From positions 186,001-250,000 of the forward strand of contig CALUYO010000001.1 of NCBI GenBank assembly GCA_944325005.1: a DNA stretch of 64,000 nt, in the 5' to 3' direction. Under the pieces are notes generated by a model. That model did not search any database. It was not told the origin of the DNA and was given only the letters and a program-made list of their open reading frames with translations. Made by a program: the position numbers and the translations under genes. Position 1 is the first letter of the stretch; the number at the start of each line of letters is the position of its first letter. Below, piece by piece: positions 36,866 to 45,173 of the stretch. This stretch comes from Candidatus Gastranaerophilales bacterium (GTDB lineage Bacteria > Cyanobacteriota > Vampirovibrionia > Gastranaerophilales > Gastranaerophilaceae).

Positions 36866-38008
36866 ATGGAAAAAAAGATAAAAAAGTGGTTAAGCGAGGG
36901 GTTAATTGACAATCAAACTGCTTTGAAAATGCTTGCCGAAATTCAGGAAGATAGAGCAAAAACACGCAGAACCAAAATTAACATAACAGTATATACTGTT
37001 GCTGTAATACTAATAGGGGTAGGCGTTATTACATTTATTTCAGCAAATGAATGGATATTGAAGTTATTAAATACCTATGATTTTTTAAAGATACTTTTGA
37101 TGACAACTGTTACACTTGCCTCATTTTTTGGCGGGTATAAACTTGCTTACATTAATAAAAATTTCCCGAAGCTTGGAAATGCACTGATAGTTCTTTCTTC
37201 ATTGTTAATTGGCGGAACGTACGCATTGATAGGGCAGGTATATCATATTAATGCAAATACCTCTTCTATATTTTTTCTTTGGCTGTTAAGTATTCTTCCT
37301 GCGGCTTATTTATTTAAAAGTTATGCTATTAATGTTATTTCTATTATCCTGATGATTTTAGGCGTAATTTTCTTTTATTCCGAACTGGCTATTGATAATG
37401 AATTGATATGGACTGTTTTTATCCCTGTTTTATGCGGTATAACTCTTTACAGTGCAGGAAATATTCCGGTTGTTTTAAAAAAGTTTAATGACTTTTCATT
37501 ATCCTACAAAATTACGGGAGCTGTATCGATTTTTATTATTCTATTAGTATTAACTTGTTCTGTTGAGGAATCATATCATATAACCTCTCCTTATTATATA
37601 GTTCCTGTTATACTGTTAACCCTGTTTAATTTGTTTAATTATGTTTTACATAAAAAAGATTGTAATAATATTTTAAAAGCTGAAACAATTTGTCTTTTGA
37701 CAATGCTTTTTATGCTGTTAATGATGCTTTTATTGCCGTATTTATATGAACCGGTGTTTATTGTGCTTGCAAATATATTTATAATTGCAATGATTATTTT
37801 CGGTTTTAACTGCGGCTATAAATTTGAAAACGGGCGAATAATAGCCGTCACAAACTGGATGCTTACAATATATCTGGCAGTAAACTATTGCAGGTGGGGG
37901 TGGAGCTTTATGGATAAATCATTATTTTTTATTCTTGGCGGCATGTGCCTGCTTGCTCTCGGTTTGTTTCTGGAGCACAAAAGAAAAAAAAGTAACGGGA
38001 AAGGATAA
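36866..38008 (+). CDS. DUF2157-type polytopic membrane protein
   Basis: 380 residues from the ATG at 36866, chosen because AGGAGGGG lies just ahead; the frame extends upstream through sequence containing a TATAAT. The N-terminal KWLSEGLIDNQTALKMLAEI is the DUF2157 cytosolic segment, followed by 10-11 hydrophobic helices. The function of the family is unknown. It pairs, as in other genomes, with a GDYXXLXY protein encoded 7 bases downstream. Confidence 0.85.
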   Translation: MEKKIKKWLSEGLIDNQTALKMLAEIQEDRAKTRRTKINITVYTVAVILIGVGVITFISANEWILKLLNTYDFLKILLMTTVTLASFFGGYKLAYINKNFPKLGNALIVLSSLLIGGTYALIGQVYHINANTSSIFFLWLLSILPAAYLFKSYAINVISIILMILGVIFFYSELAIDNELIWTVFIPVLCGITLYSAGNIPVVLKKFNDFSLSYKITGAVSIFIILLVLTCSVEESYHITSPYYIVPVILLTLFNLFNYVLHKKDCNNILKAETICLLTMLFMLLMMLLLPYLYEPVFIVLANIFIIAMIIFGFNCGYKFENGRIIAVTNWMLTIYLAVNYCRWGWSFMDKSLFFILGGMCLLALGLFLEHKRKKSNGKG

Positions 38009-38014
38009 ATAGTA

Positions 38015-38509
38015 TTGAGAAAATCAGCACTTATAATTGTTTGTTTATGGTTATTTCTGATATGCGGATTTGTATTAACGCAGGAAATTACTTTGCGGAC
38101 GGGCAAGGAAGTTTTGTTAAAAACAGTGCCTGTTGATCCCAGAGATCTACTTAGAGGTGATTATGTTATTTTGAATTACGAAATTGCGCAACTGCCTCAT
38201 GAAAGTAGTTTTGGATATAATGAAACGGTTTATGTAATATTAGATACCGGCAGTGATAATATTGCACATGTTAAAAGTATTACTGATATAAAACCATCCG
38301 GAGAAATGTATATTAAAGGTAAAGTCGATGGCTGTAATACAACTATTCCGCTTTTTAAAAATGGTAAATGTATAAATTTCGGTATTGAAAGTTATTTTGT
38401 AAAAGAAGGAACAGGAAAAAAACTGGAAAAAGATTTGCGTAACGGAACTCTTGTCAGAGTTGTAATAGATAAAAACGGTAGAAGCAAAATTAGAGGATTT
38501 GAAAAATGA
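38015..38509 (+). CDS. GDYXXLXY-domain membrane-anchored protein
   Basis: 164 residues. One N-terminal helix (about 5-24) anchors a periplasmic domain containing the family signature RGDYVILNYEI (about 48-58). The start codon is TTG with AAAGGA upstream. It follows the DUF2157 gene and overlaps the acetyltransferase by 4 bases (ATGA), so the three form a unit. The function of the family is unknown. Confidence 0.85.
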   Translation: MRKSALIIVCLWLFLICGFVLTQEITLRTGKEVLLKTVPVDPRDLLRGDYVILNYEIAQLPHESSFGYNETVYVILDTGSDNIAHVKSITDIKPSGEMYIKGKVDGCNTTIPLFKNGKCINFGIESYFVKEGTGKKLEKDLRNGTLVRVVIDKNGRSKIRGFEK

Positions 38510-39069
38510 ATGAAAAAGAAAAAATGTTAAAAGGGTTATTATATGATGCAAACTACGATAAAGAACTTGCGGATGAAAGAATAAGATGTAAACGTTTATG
38601 TAAAGAATATAATGATTTATCACCTGATAAAGCGGATGAGAGAAAAGCTTTATTAAAGAAAATTCTCGGGAAAACGGGGAAAAATTTTTGGATAGAGCAG
38701 GACTTTTGGTGTGATTACGGCTACAATATTGAATTAGGCGAGAATTTTTATTCAAACCACAATTGCGTAATTCTGGATCCTGCTAAAGTTAAATTCGGTG
38801 ATAATGTTTTTATCGGCCCATTTTGCGGTTTTTATACAGCTGGTCATCCTGTAGATGTAAAACAGAGAAATGCCGGGCTAGAGTATGCAAAGCCCATAAC
38901 AATAGGGAATAATGTTTGGATTGGCGGGCATGTATGTGTTATGCCGGGAGTAACAATAGGTGATAATGTTGTTATAGGTGCAGGAAGCGTGGTAACAAAA
39001 GATATCCCTTCAAATGTTATTGCAGCAGGTACACCTTGCAAAGTTTTGAAAGAAGTTTCCGAGTGTTGA
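38506..39069 (+). CDS. Maltose/galactoside O-acetyltransferase-like enzyme
   Basis: 187 residues, full length for the Maa/LacA/NodL group. An N-terminal maltose-acetyltransferase domain (KMLKGLLYDANYDKELADER) is followed by a left-handed beta-helix with hexapeptide repeats (IGNNVWIGGHVCVMPGVTIG, then DNVVIGAGSVVTKDIP). The catalytic-type His is in FYTAGHPVD. It transfers acetyl from acetyl-CoA to a sugar hydroxyl; the acceptor is unknown and surface polysaccharide is possible. Confidence 0.93.
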   Translation: MNEKEKMLKGLLYDANYDKELADERIRCKRLCKEYNDLSPDKADERKALLKKILGKTGKNFWIEQDFWCDYGYNIELGENFYSNHNCVILDPAKVKFGDNVFIGPFCGFYTAGHPVDVKQRNAGLEYAKPITIGNNVWIGGHVCVMPGVTIGDNVVIGAGSVVTKDIPSNVIAAGTPCKVLKEVSEC

Positions 39070-39090
39070 GTGCTTATATAGATATTTTTA

Positions 39091-39119
39091 TTGAAAACTG
39101 ATTGAAATTCTGGTATAAT
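39091..39119 (+). promoter_or_regulatory. Strong promoter of the first poly-G prepilin gene
   Basis: TTGAAA (39091-39096), 17 bases and TATAAT (39114-39119), with an extended -10 TGG directly ahead. Transcription should start near 39126, 26 bases before the ATG. Confidence 0.8.
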
Positions 39120-39151
39120 ATAAATGTTACATATTAAGAAAAGGAGCAGTT

Positions 39152-40002
39152 ATGAAAAGTTTTCTAAAGCAAATTGATGCTGAAGTTTTGCGGACAGAGC
39201 AAAATGTATGTGTCTATGCGTGTAGTGCTCGGGGGGGGGGCAGCTAGCAGCTCCTCATAAGGGTTATACGCTTGCAGAGGTTTTGATTACTCTTGGAATT
39301 ATTGGTATTGTTGCGTCGCTTACAATGCCTGCGTTAATTGGAAATTATAGAAAAAGCCAAACGGTTACACAGTTGAAAAAGGCTTATTCAGAGTTAAATC
39401 AGTCTGTAAAAATTTCTGAAAATGAATATGGAACAATGGATACATGGGATTTTTCAAGTTTTGATAATGCTCTGGTAAGGGCCGATTATTTTTTTCAAAA
39501 CTATTTATCTCCTAATATTAAAATCTTAGAGATTTGTTTTCCTTCTTCAAGTACCTGCTGGGAAGATACATATACTTTAGACGGAACTAAGAGTTATATA
39601 AACAATGATGATAATGATGGTAAAATGTCTTTTGTTACCACATCAGGATATTCTGTTTATTTCTGGGTACATGGAACAGGTGACGGAGGATGGTTCTGGA
39701 TTGATATAAACGGAGCTAAAAAACCAAACGTAATGGGTAAAGATGTTTTTCCTTTTATAATGACATGGGGCAATGGTAAAGGAGATGACTACTGCGATAC
39801 TAAAAAACTAGGCTTATTTCCGGCTGGATTAGATTGCCAAACGTCATTATTGTCTCGTGACGATTTGATAAACGGGACAAGTGTAACTCAGGCAAAAGGG
39901 TTTAATTGTAAAAAAGGTGCAGGTGCATCCAGAGCAGGTGGATTTTGTGCTGCTTTGATTATGTTTGATGGATGGCAGATTAGTAAAGATTATCCGTGGT
40001 AA
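39152..40002 (+). CDS. Prepilin-like gene interrupted by a poly-G tract (out of frame as assembled)
   Basis: The ATG at 39152 has AAGGAG five bases ahead and a strong promoter. Translation runs MKSFLKQIDAEVLRTEQNVC and on to a run of ten G, then hits TAG at 39245. With 11 (or 8) G the frame joins QLAAPHKG-YTLAEVLITLGIIGIV, the prepilin cleavage site and helix, and continues to 40002, giving a 283-residue prepilin. An automatic call would begin at the TTG at 39283 and lose the cleavage site. The C-terminus is CAALIMFDGWQISKDYPW, as in the prepilins at 1840 and 62952. Probably phase-variable; a sequencing or assembly error in the G run is the main alternative. Confidence 0.85.
39231..39240 (+). 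repeat. Poly-G(10) tract in prepilin leader
   Basis: Ten consecutive G in an AT-rich genome, coding a Gly run just before the conserved LAAP segment and the prepilin cleavage motif. As sequenced it leaves the downstream frame off by one base. Confidence 0.95.
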
Positions 40003-40010
40003 ATAAACTT

Positions 40011-40046
40011 AAAAGGCTTTCATATTATTATATGAAAGCCTTTTCA
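40011..40046. terminator. Terminator between convergent genes
   Basis: A perfect 14-base stem, AAAAGGCTTTCATA / TATGAAAGCCTTTT, with a six-base loop. It serves the prepilin gene and, by symmetry, the convergent hypothetical gene ending at 40084. Confidence 0.85.
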
Positions 40047-40083
40047 ACTTTTTTCAGTTTTTCAGTTTTAATGAAAACTCCCT

Positions 40084-40581
40084 CTATAAGCCTAATGCAT
40101 ATTTATTGCTTACAGAAATCATATTCATTGCATTAAATATATTCTGTTGTGTACTCTGGATAGAATCTGCTCTGTCAGAAATACTTGCCAGCTGTGACTG
40201 GTAGCTTTGAGCTGCTGCAACTTTTGACTGATCTCCGGAATTCAGCATAACCTGAATTTCTGCAGAAATATTGTCAATAATATCATCAAGAGAATCGTTT
40301 GATGATACTGACACGCCGATAGTTGAAGCGAGACTCTTTGCTTCTGACAGGAGCTCCTGTTCTGATGAATTACCTCCTTGCTGTTGTTGTCCTGAATTTT
40401 GTTGATGTTGTGTTGCTTCTGCCTGCGCAATCAAACTTTGAGCCTGAGCTTCCGATGTTACCGTTGTCGGATCAATACCGAGTGCTTCCAGCTTCTGTTT
40501 AGTGGAAGAACTTAGCTCCTCATTCTTGTAGGTTGATACGGCAGCAGATTGCGCGGAACTGATCGAACTGATTGAAGTCAT
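40084..40581 (-). CDS. Hypothetical Ser/Gln-rich helical protein
   Basis: 165 residues from the ATG at 40581 (AAAGGA seven bases ahead; a GTG two codons upstream is less likely). No signal peptide, no membrane segment. N-terminus TSISSISSAQSAAVSTYKN; a Gln-rich stretch (about 60-75) contains QQQQGG; the C-terminal half is helical with periodic hydrophobics and ends AMNMISVSNKYALGL. The composition and terminal pattern recall small flagellin- or secretion-substrate-like helical proteins, but no family is recognised. Confidence 0.75.
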   Translation of the reverse strand: MTSISSISSAQSAAVSTYKNEELSSSTKQKLEALGIDPTTVTSEAQAQSLIAQAEATQHQQNSGQQQQGGNSSEQELLSEAKSLASTIGVSVSSNDSLDDIIDNISAEIQVMLNSGDQSKVAAAQSYQSQLASISDRADSIQSTQQNIFNAMNMISVSNKYALGL

Positions 40582-40794
40582 ACCCACGTCCTTTCAATTT
40601 TTGTGCTTTCTACTCCTTTTAATGTTTTTTTGACCTAAGTCAATATTTTTTCACAAATTGGTTGACGGTTTTTTTTTATTAAACTTTATATTTTTTATCT
40701 GTATTTTTACATTTCTTAAATAAAAATTATTCAGGAACCGTAAAAATTGCGAATATTTCAATGTTTATGCTATAATTTTGAAAGGAGTTATGTT

Positions 40795-41538
40795 ATGAAA
40801 AAGTTATTTATATTGGGTTCAATATTATGTTTGCTCTCATCTAATGCTATAGCTGCTTCAAAGTATATTAAGGTGGAGCCGGAATTTTTACAGCCTGCAC
40901 AAAGTACAAATTATGAAAAAGTTAACGAAACACTTGCTATTATTTTTAGTAAGATAAAACCTGTTATAAAAACGGATAAATATCCAAAATATTATCATGA
41001 TTTCACGCTTGTAAAAGATGACGGAACTCAGAATAAAGCTTATCATTATGTTAAATACAGCGGTGCCGAGCTTATTTTTAGCATTGATACAAATGAGCTT
41101 AAATATATATCTTTCAGACGTCCGGAGTTAATGAAATGCAGAATTATTTATGATTACCCGTCTGGAAACCTCCATGCTGTTCAGGTTTTTGTTTCTGATA
41201 AAGAATCTTTTATATTCAGTCCGGAAGGTAAATATGTTGATTATGAGCCTTATGTTAAGGAAGTTAAAGAAAAAGTCGTAAAAAATTGGAAAGTTCCTCC
41301 GAGAAAACAAATTGATATTCTTGCGAAAGGACAGAAGGATTTGCTTGTTCAAATGGCTTTAACCATCAATAAAGACGGTTCTGTGAAGAAATGCAGAATT
41401 CTAAAATCCTCAAAGATAAAAGCTCTTGATGACAATGCAGGAGAAGCTATAAAGGCAGCTGCTCCTTTCAAACCGTTTCCTAAAGATTTTTTTAATGAAG
41501 AAATTGTTATTATACTGAATTTCAATTTCAGCCTGTAA
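40795..41538 (+). CDS. Secreted TonB-C-terminal-like protein
   Basis: 247 residues from the ATG at 40795; AAAGGAG lies just ahead, and a TATAAT about 25 bases upstream rules out the longer frame. Signal peptide 1-20 (SNAIA). Residues 30-150 are unrecognised. Residues 160-247 resemble a TonB/TolA C-terminal domain (VKNWKVPPRKQ, ALTINKDGSVKKCRILKSS, AIKAAAPFKPFP). It lacks the TonB transmembrane anchor and Pro-rich spacer. Convergent with the TonB-C gene at 41542, three bases away, and part of the same TonB-like gene neighbourhood. Confidence 0.8.
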   Translation: MKKLFILGSILCLLSSNAIAASKYIKVEPEFLQPAQSTNYEKVNETLAIIFSKIKPVIKTDKYPKYYHDFTLVKDDGTQNKAYHYVKYSGAELIFSIDTNELKYISFRRPELMKCRIIYDYPSGNLHAVQVFVSDKESFIFSPEGKYVDYEPYVKEVKEKVVKNWKVPPRKQIDILAKGQKDLLVQMALTINKDGSVKKCRILKSSKIKALDDNAGEAIKAAAPFKPFPKDFFNEEIVIILNFNFSL

Positions 41539-41541
41539 TAA

Positions 41542-41964
41542 TTAATTAATTGTTATTTCATAATTCCCGTTGTCGATTTTGAAGTTCATACGGATTATCT
41601 CTCCATGATATTCATCAGGCGGAGGAGAAAATCGCGGTACACTCATCAACATATAATAAACCGTATCGTTTAAACCTTTATTTGAGGATTCTTTAGAGAA
41701 TTTCCTGTTAATTAATTTCCCTGTTTTATCAACGGAAAACTGGATAGAGCATTCTCCTGCCCCCTGAATACTTCCGACTGCAAATTTTGAAAATAGAGCA
41801 GCGCGAAGATTATTTTTATACCGCAGCATTTCAGGGCTGTTCGGATTATAAACAGGTGCCAGAGGTACAGACGGTTGATTTTCTTGTTTGGGCAGGTTAA
41901 CTTCTGAGGCAGAAGGCTTTGTTACCGATTTTTGAGCTTTATTCATCCCGGTTTTGCCTGGCAT
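41542..41964 (-). CDS. TonB/TolA C-terminal domain protein without its own membrane anchor
   Basis: Up to 140 residues. The domain (about 45-140) contains LRAALFSKFAVGSIQGAGEC, FSVDKTGKLINRKFSKESS and SVPRFSPPPDEYHG, the TonB_C/TolA layout. There is no signal peptide or helix, although this domain works in the periplasm. The reading frame overlaps the preceding zinc-ribbon/TM gene by 26 bases in the +1 frame, and an internal ATG at 41946 overlaps that gene's stop. Either the two are one gene split by a frameshift, or translation is coupled. Confidence 0.75.
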   Translation of the reverse strand: MPGKTGMNKAQKSVTKPSASEVNLPKQENQPSVPLAPVYNPNSPEMLRYKNNLRAALFSKFAVGSIQGAGECSIQFSVDKTGKLINRKFSKESSNKGLNDTVYYMLMSVPRFSPPPDEYHGEIIRMNFKIDNGNYEITIN

Positions 41965-42349
41965 ATTCAGCAGGCGTTAGTGTCAGCGGTTTTGTTGAAC
42001 TGACTTCCGTCTGCTGCTCAGCTGTTACAGGTTGATATAAAGGTGTATCATCCCATATCTTATCAATATTCGGTATGTTTTTTACTGTTTCTGTTTTGGG
42101 TTTCACTGTCTGCTTTTTGGCAGGAGTTTTACCTACCGGTATCATCCATACCAGAATAGATAGGATTATACATAGGGCAAAAAAGATTCTTGACACTATT
42201 TCTGACTTTTGTTCCAGAGTTATAGGCTTTTTCTCCTGTTTTTTTGCAGGCTGTTTTGTATCTTCTATATAATCGAAAGTATTGTTTCCACAGTCGCAGT
42301 ATTCAATTTTTTCGTTGTATTCAGCTTTACATTCTCTACATCTGTACAT
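41939..42349 (-). CDS. Zinc-ribbon single-pass membrane protein
   Basis: 136 residues. An N-terminal zinc ribbon (MYRCRECKAEYNEKIEYCDC; Cys 4, 7, 18 and 20) is cytosolic, a transmembrane helix spans about 52-71 (RIFFALCIILSILVWMIPVG), and a Lys/Thr/Pro-rich periplasmic tail follows. This is the architecture expected upstream of a TonB-type domain, which is exactly what the next, out-of-frame gene encodes. No function is assignable. It starts 8 bases after the 59-residue gene. Confidence 0.78.
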   Translation of the reverse strand: MYRCRECKAEYNEKIEYCDCGNNTFDYIEDTKQPAKKQEKKPITLEQKSEIVSRIFFALCIILSILVWMIPVGKTPAKKQTVKPKTETVKNIPNIDKIWDDTPLYQPVTAEQQTEVSSTKPLTLTPAEYARQNRDE

Positions 42350-42356
42350 AACAAAC

Positions 42357-42536
42357 CTATCTTATCACAAATAATCCTAATTTATAAATCCCGAAAAATA
42401 ACAGTGCAATAATAAGCATGATAATTAATATTGCGGTCTGTCTTATTATATCATAGCTTTGTTTTGCCTGCATAAATTTTATTGCAAAAGGAATTTCCAG
42501 CAATATACATAATATAGTGCAAATTATTCCGAACAC
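42357..42536 (-). CDS. Small two-helix membrane protein, 59 residues, GTG start
   Basis: A GTG codon is preceded by AAGGAG nine bases upstream. The peptide begins MFGIICTILCILLEIPFAIK and has a second hydrophobic segment (about 35-57, TAILIIMLIIALLFFGIYKL), with a polar hairpin between them. No family recognised. It lies between the 46-residue and zinc-ribbon genes with gaps of 2 and 7 bases, so it is part of the same polycistron. The tight packing and ribosome binding site are the main evidence that it is real. Confidence 0.65.
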   Translation of the reverse strand: MFGIICTILCILLEIPFAIKFMQAKQSYDIIRQTAILIIMLIIALLFFGIYKLGLFVIR

Positions 42537-42538
42537 GG

Positions 42539-42679
42539 TTATTTACTCCTTTTAAAAATAATGTTTTCCAGCTGAATGGTTTTGTGCATCTGCGGTTTGA
42601 TATTTACAATAACAGCTGTAGAAACAGCCAGAATTACCATAGTTATGATTGCAATGACTGTAATTTTCATTCCGTTCAT
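42539..42679 (-). CDS. Small single-pass membrane protein, 46 residues
   Basis: The ATG overlaps the stop of the upstream TonB-like gene (ATGA) and has AAAGGATAA ahead. The peptide starts MNGMKITVIAIITMVILAVS (one helix) and ends with a short polar tail (VNIKPQMHKTIQLENI). Its pattern echoes the N-terminus of the preceding protein (helix, then KLHPDMHQPMIIEDADFKL), suggesting a shortened paralogue of that anchor. Possibly a partner subunit in a membrane complex. Confidence 0.65.
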   Translation of the reverse strand: MNGMKITVIAIITMVILAVSTAVIVNIKPQMHKTIQLENIIFKRSK

Positions 42680-43509
42680 CAGTATGTTATCCTTTCATAA
42701 TCAGAATAATCATCAGGTGTAGAATAGTGATCTTCCACTCCAACAAGGAAGAAACCTAGTACTACTGTTGAAGTTCTTTGTGTACCTTTCGGGAAGTTCA
42801 ATATTGGTTGTTTTTGAAGTTTTAAAATTGCAGGCTTCAAGTTATTTCTGACTAAATCCATATAATAAGGATTTGAACATTCAACCTTTATATTTGATAT
42901 ATTCCCGTATTTGTCAACAACGAATGTAAAGTAGAATACTGTACCTAAAGGTGCAGAGCCGACATTAGAATCTCGCATAATCTGGTTATTAATATTACTG
43001 CGCCATTTGTTCCAGGCAATAATTTCTTCCTGTTCGGTCATATATGGATTTTTTAAATTGCTGCTCTGCTGTTTGGGCTGAGTTTGTGGTTGTGGTTGTG
43101 GCGGTAGTTGAACTTCTTTCTCGGCTTCTTTTATCAGCTGTTGGAGAAGTTCTATTTGGGATGTATCAGGGGCAGTTTGTTTAAGTGTTTTTTCCCTTTT
43201 TACCGGCTTAATTTCTTTTGTTTCAACATATCTTGTCTGCTGTTGGACAGGCTGTTCTTTTTGAATTTCTATTTCTTTTCTTATATTCTGAATATTTTGT
43301 GCAGGCTGAGCAATTTTTTTTGTTGTTTTTGGCTTTTGGGTTGAAGCAGTGACCGGTATATTTTTGGTTGCTATTGTGTCGCTTATTCTTGTAAGTTTGA
43401 AATCTGCATCCTCAATAATCATAGGCTGATGCATATCGGGATGAAGCTTTAGTGTGCATACAGTTACTACTATAAATGCAATTATTACAAAAACTTTTAA
43501 AATATCCAT
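42679..43509 (-). CDS. TonB-like membrane-anchored protein
   Basis: 276 residues: an N-terminal helix (about 5-20), a periplasmic Gln/Pro/Lys-rich spacer (about 50-150) and a TonB C-terminal-like domain (about 165-265) with TVFYFTFVVDKYGNISNIKV and KLQKQPILNFP. This is the TonB arrangement, although the canonical ExbB/ExbD partners are not in the neighbourhood and a Pro-Glu/Pro-Lys repeat is not conspicuous. It starts two bases after the FHA-like membrane gene. Confidence 0.82.
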   Translation of the reverse strand: MDILKVFVIIAFIVVTVCTLKLHPDMHQPMIIEDADFKLTRISDTIATKNIPVTASTQKPKTTKKIAQPAQNIQNIRKEIEIQKEQPVQQQTRYVETKEIKPVKREKTLKQTAPDTSQIELLQQLIKEAEKEVQLPPQPQPQTQPKQQSSNLKNPYMTEQEEIIAWNKWRSNINNQIMRDSNVGSAPLGTVFYFTFVVDKYGNISNIKVECSNPYYMDLVRNNLKPAILKLQKQPILNFPKGTQRTSTVVLGFFLVGVEDHYSTPDDYSDYERITY

Positions 43510-43511
43510 AG

Positions 43512-45128
43512 TTAATCTTTATCTACTTTAGCAAGTAATTCATCACAGGCATAAATATCAAATTTGGTCTGACTAAGCATCATTGTTTCAGCAATCAAAA
43601 GAGCTGTCGGTACAAGTGCTGCTACCAAACTCAAAAACATTCCCTGTAAGTCTCCGCCGATTTCTGTCATAAAATATGAAACGTTCATGGCAAATTCAAT
43701 AAATATAATTGCACAGGCGATTGCAAGTGAACGATTTTTTTCGGCATTCAGTCTTCTTACACCTTCGAGCCCGTATATTGTAACTCCATGGTGCTGGTAA
43801 TCTGAAAATCCATCCTGTTTTATTACCTGAGAGCCCTGAACTTTCTTTGTACATAAGAATGCGTTTACAAAGGAAAAGAAAGCAAATATAATTAAAAATG
43901 TTGCGAGAGTTAAGAATACCGGACTTATTCGCAGCCCTGAAATTCTGACCCATCCTGCGGCTTCAGGGAAGCACATTGCTAATGTGTTTGAAACACCGTA
44001 AGCAAGGAAAGGTGCTGTTAAAATTCCCACAACTGTTTCTCCTACGGATTTAAGCTGTAAATTGAACATCTTATCTTTAATATATTGGAGCTTTGAGTTG
44101 CTTAAACTGTTTATATATCTTTCAATCCATTGTCTGTAAGATTTTATAACACTTTCAAAATCTTCTCTGTATTCGTATTTATCAAGTGTCATTGTCCATT
44201 CAAAACCGTTGCATTTGAAGTAACCGCAGCTTATTGCAAGAACGGCCATTATGCCGGAGAAAAAGAATGAAATAAATATTGCAAATGTCATAAAATCATT
44301 CAAATTCATATAATAAACAAGATTCACAACATAAATTCCGAGCACGAAAATTAATGAGAATATGAGCATAAAACTCTGACCTAGTTTAGCAGATTTGGAC
44401 ATTTCTTTTTGAATATTGCTCTGGAGATACAGGTAAATTCCTTGTTTTAAAAGCAAACAAATTCCGTAAATCAAAATTGTATATATTATCCAGACTTTTA
44501 TATTTGTGGGAAGGTGAAGGAAGTTTGCCGATTCTTTAATTTCAAGTCCCATAAGATAATTTGAAACTCCGAATGCGCAGACCATTGCACTTAAAAACAT
44601 TGCAACATGCAGAAATATGCTTGTTTTCGAGTTTGTTGCAAGTTTCTGTTTCAAATCGTTTATATGAAATGCTACCTGTTTAATTATTGCAACGCGGGCA
44701 TTTTCCAGATCTTCTTTTTGTTTTTCAAGTTTAACTTTTGTAACGGCATTAACATCTTTCCCGTATAGGCCTTTAATATCTTCTTCTGTTAAATCTTCTT
44801 TACCAATTGAAGTTACTGTTTTGGTCTGTGTTGCGTGTGTTTCTTCTGCCGTAATTTTTACGCTTAAAAATTCTTCAGTACCGGCAAACATTAATTTACA
44901 GACATTGCCGACTTCAACACGTTTGACAGGCTGCCCCTTAAAAAGAACTTTATCGCTTTTAAAGGTGTTTATTATAACACATTTATTTTCATAAGGTTTA
45001 TATTCAAGCGTCAGTAAAACATCGTAGCCTGTTTTTAATATGATATCGCAATTCGGATTTGTACCGACATTTATAACATCTTTTGCAAATTTTTTTTCGC
45101 CTTGTGAAGTTGATATAATAACAGCCAT
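43512..45128 (-). CDS. FHA-like N-terminal domain with eight-helix membrane region
   Basis: 538 residues. Residues 1-95 look like a forkhead-associated beta-sandwich (INVGTNPNCDIILK where FHA domains have GR...C.I.L), but the phosphothreonine-binding Arg and SxxH are missing, so phospho-binding is doubtful. Residues 100-160 are charged and helical. Eight hydrophobic helices follow, in two groups split by a cytosolic loop (about 305-350). No transporter family is recognised. AAAGGATAAAAAGAA precedes the start. The vWA gene lies 45 bases upstream. Confidence 0.78.
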   Translation of the reverse strand: MAVIISTSQGEKKFAKDVINVGTNPNCDIILKTGYDVLLTLEYKPYENKCVIINTFKSDKVLFKGQPVKRVEVGNVCKLMFAGTEEFLSVKITAEETHATQTKTVTSIGKEDLTEEDIKGLYGKDVNAVTKVKLEKQKEDLENARVAIIKQVAFHINDLKQKLATNSKTSIFLHVAMFLSAMVCAFGVSNYLMGLEIKESANFLHLPTNIKVWIIYTILIYGICLLLKQGIYLYLQSNIQKEMSKSAKLGQSFMLIFSLIFVLGIYVVNLVYYMNLNDFMTFAIFISFFFSGIMAVLAISCGYFKCNGFEWTMTLDKYEYREDFESVIKSYRQWIERYINSLSNSKLQYIKDKMFNLQLKSVGETVVGILTAPFLAYGVSNTLAMCFPEAAGWVRISGLRISPVFLTLATFLIIFAFFSFVNAFLCTKKVQGSQVIKQDGFSDYQHHGVTIYGLEGVRRLNAEKNRSLAIACAIIFIEFAMNVSYFMTEIGGDLQGMFLSLVAALVPTALLIAETMMLSQTKFDIYACDELLAKVDKD

Positions 45129-45173
45129 TTCTTTTTATCCTTTTTGACAATTATTGCGTACTTTTATCTATTT

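Noticed and set aside
38240-38755. A 171-codon minus-strand frame
   Set aside because: Antisense to the GDYXXLXY and acetyltransferase genes, both of which have clear motifs.
39283-40002. A separate prepilin gene starting at TTG 39283
   Set aside because: That start lies inside the hydrophobic helix motif and removes the peptidase site. The ATG with promoter and ribosome binding site at 39152 explains the gene once the G run is corrected by one base.
41939-41964. Programmed -1 ribosomal frameshift joining the zinc-ribbon and TonB_C genes
   Set aside because: The required shift is +1, and there is no X XXY YYZ slippery heptamer in the overlap.
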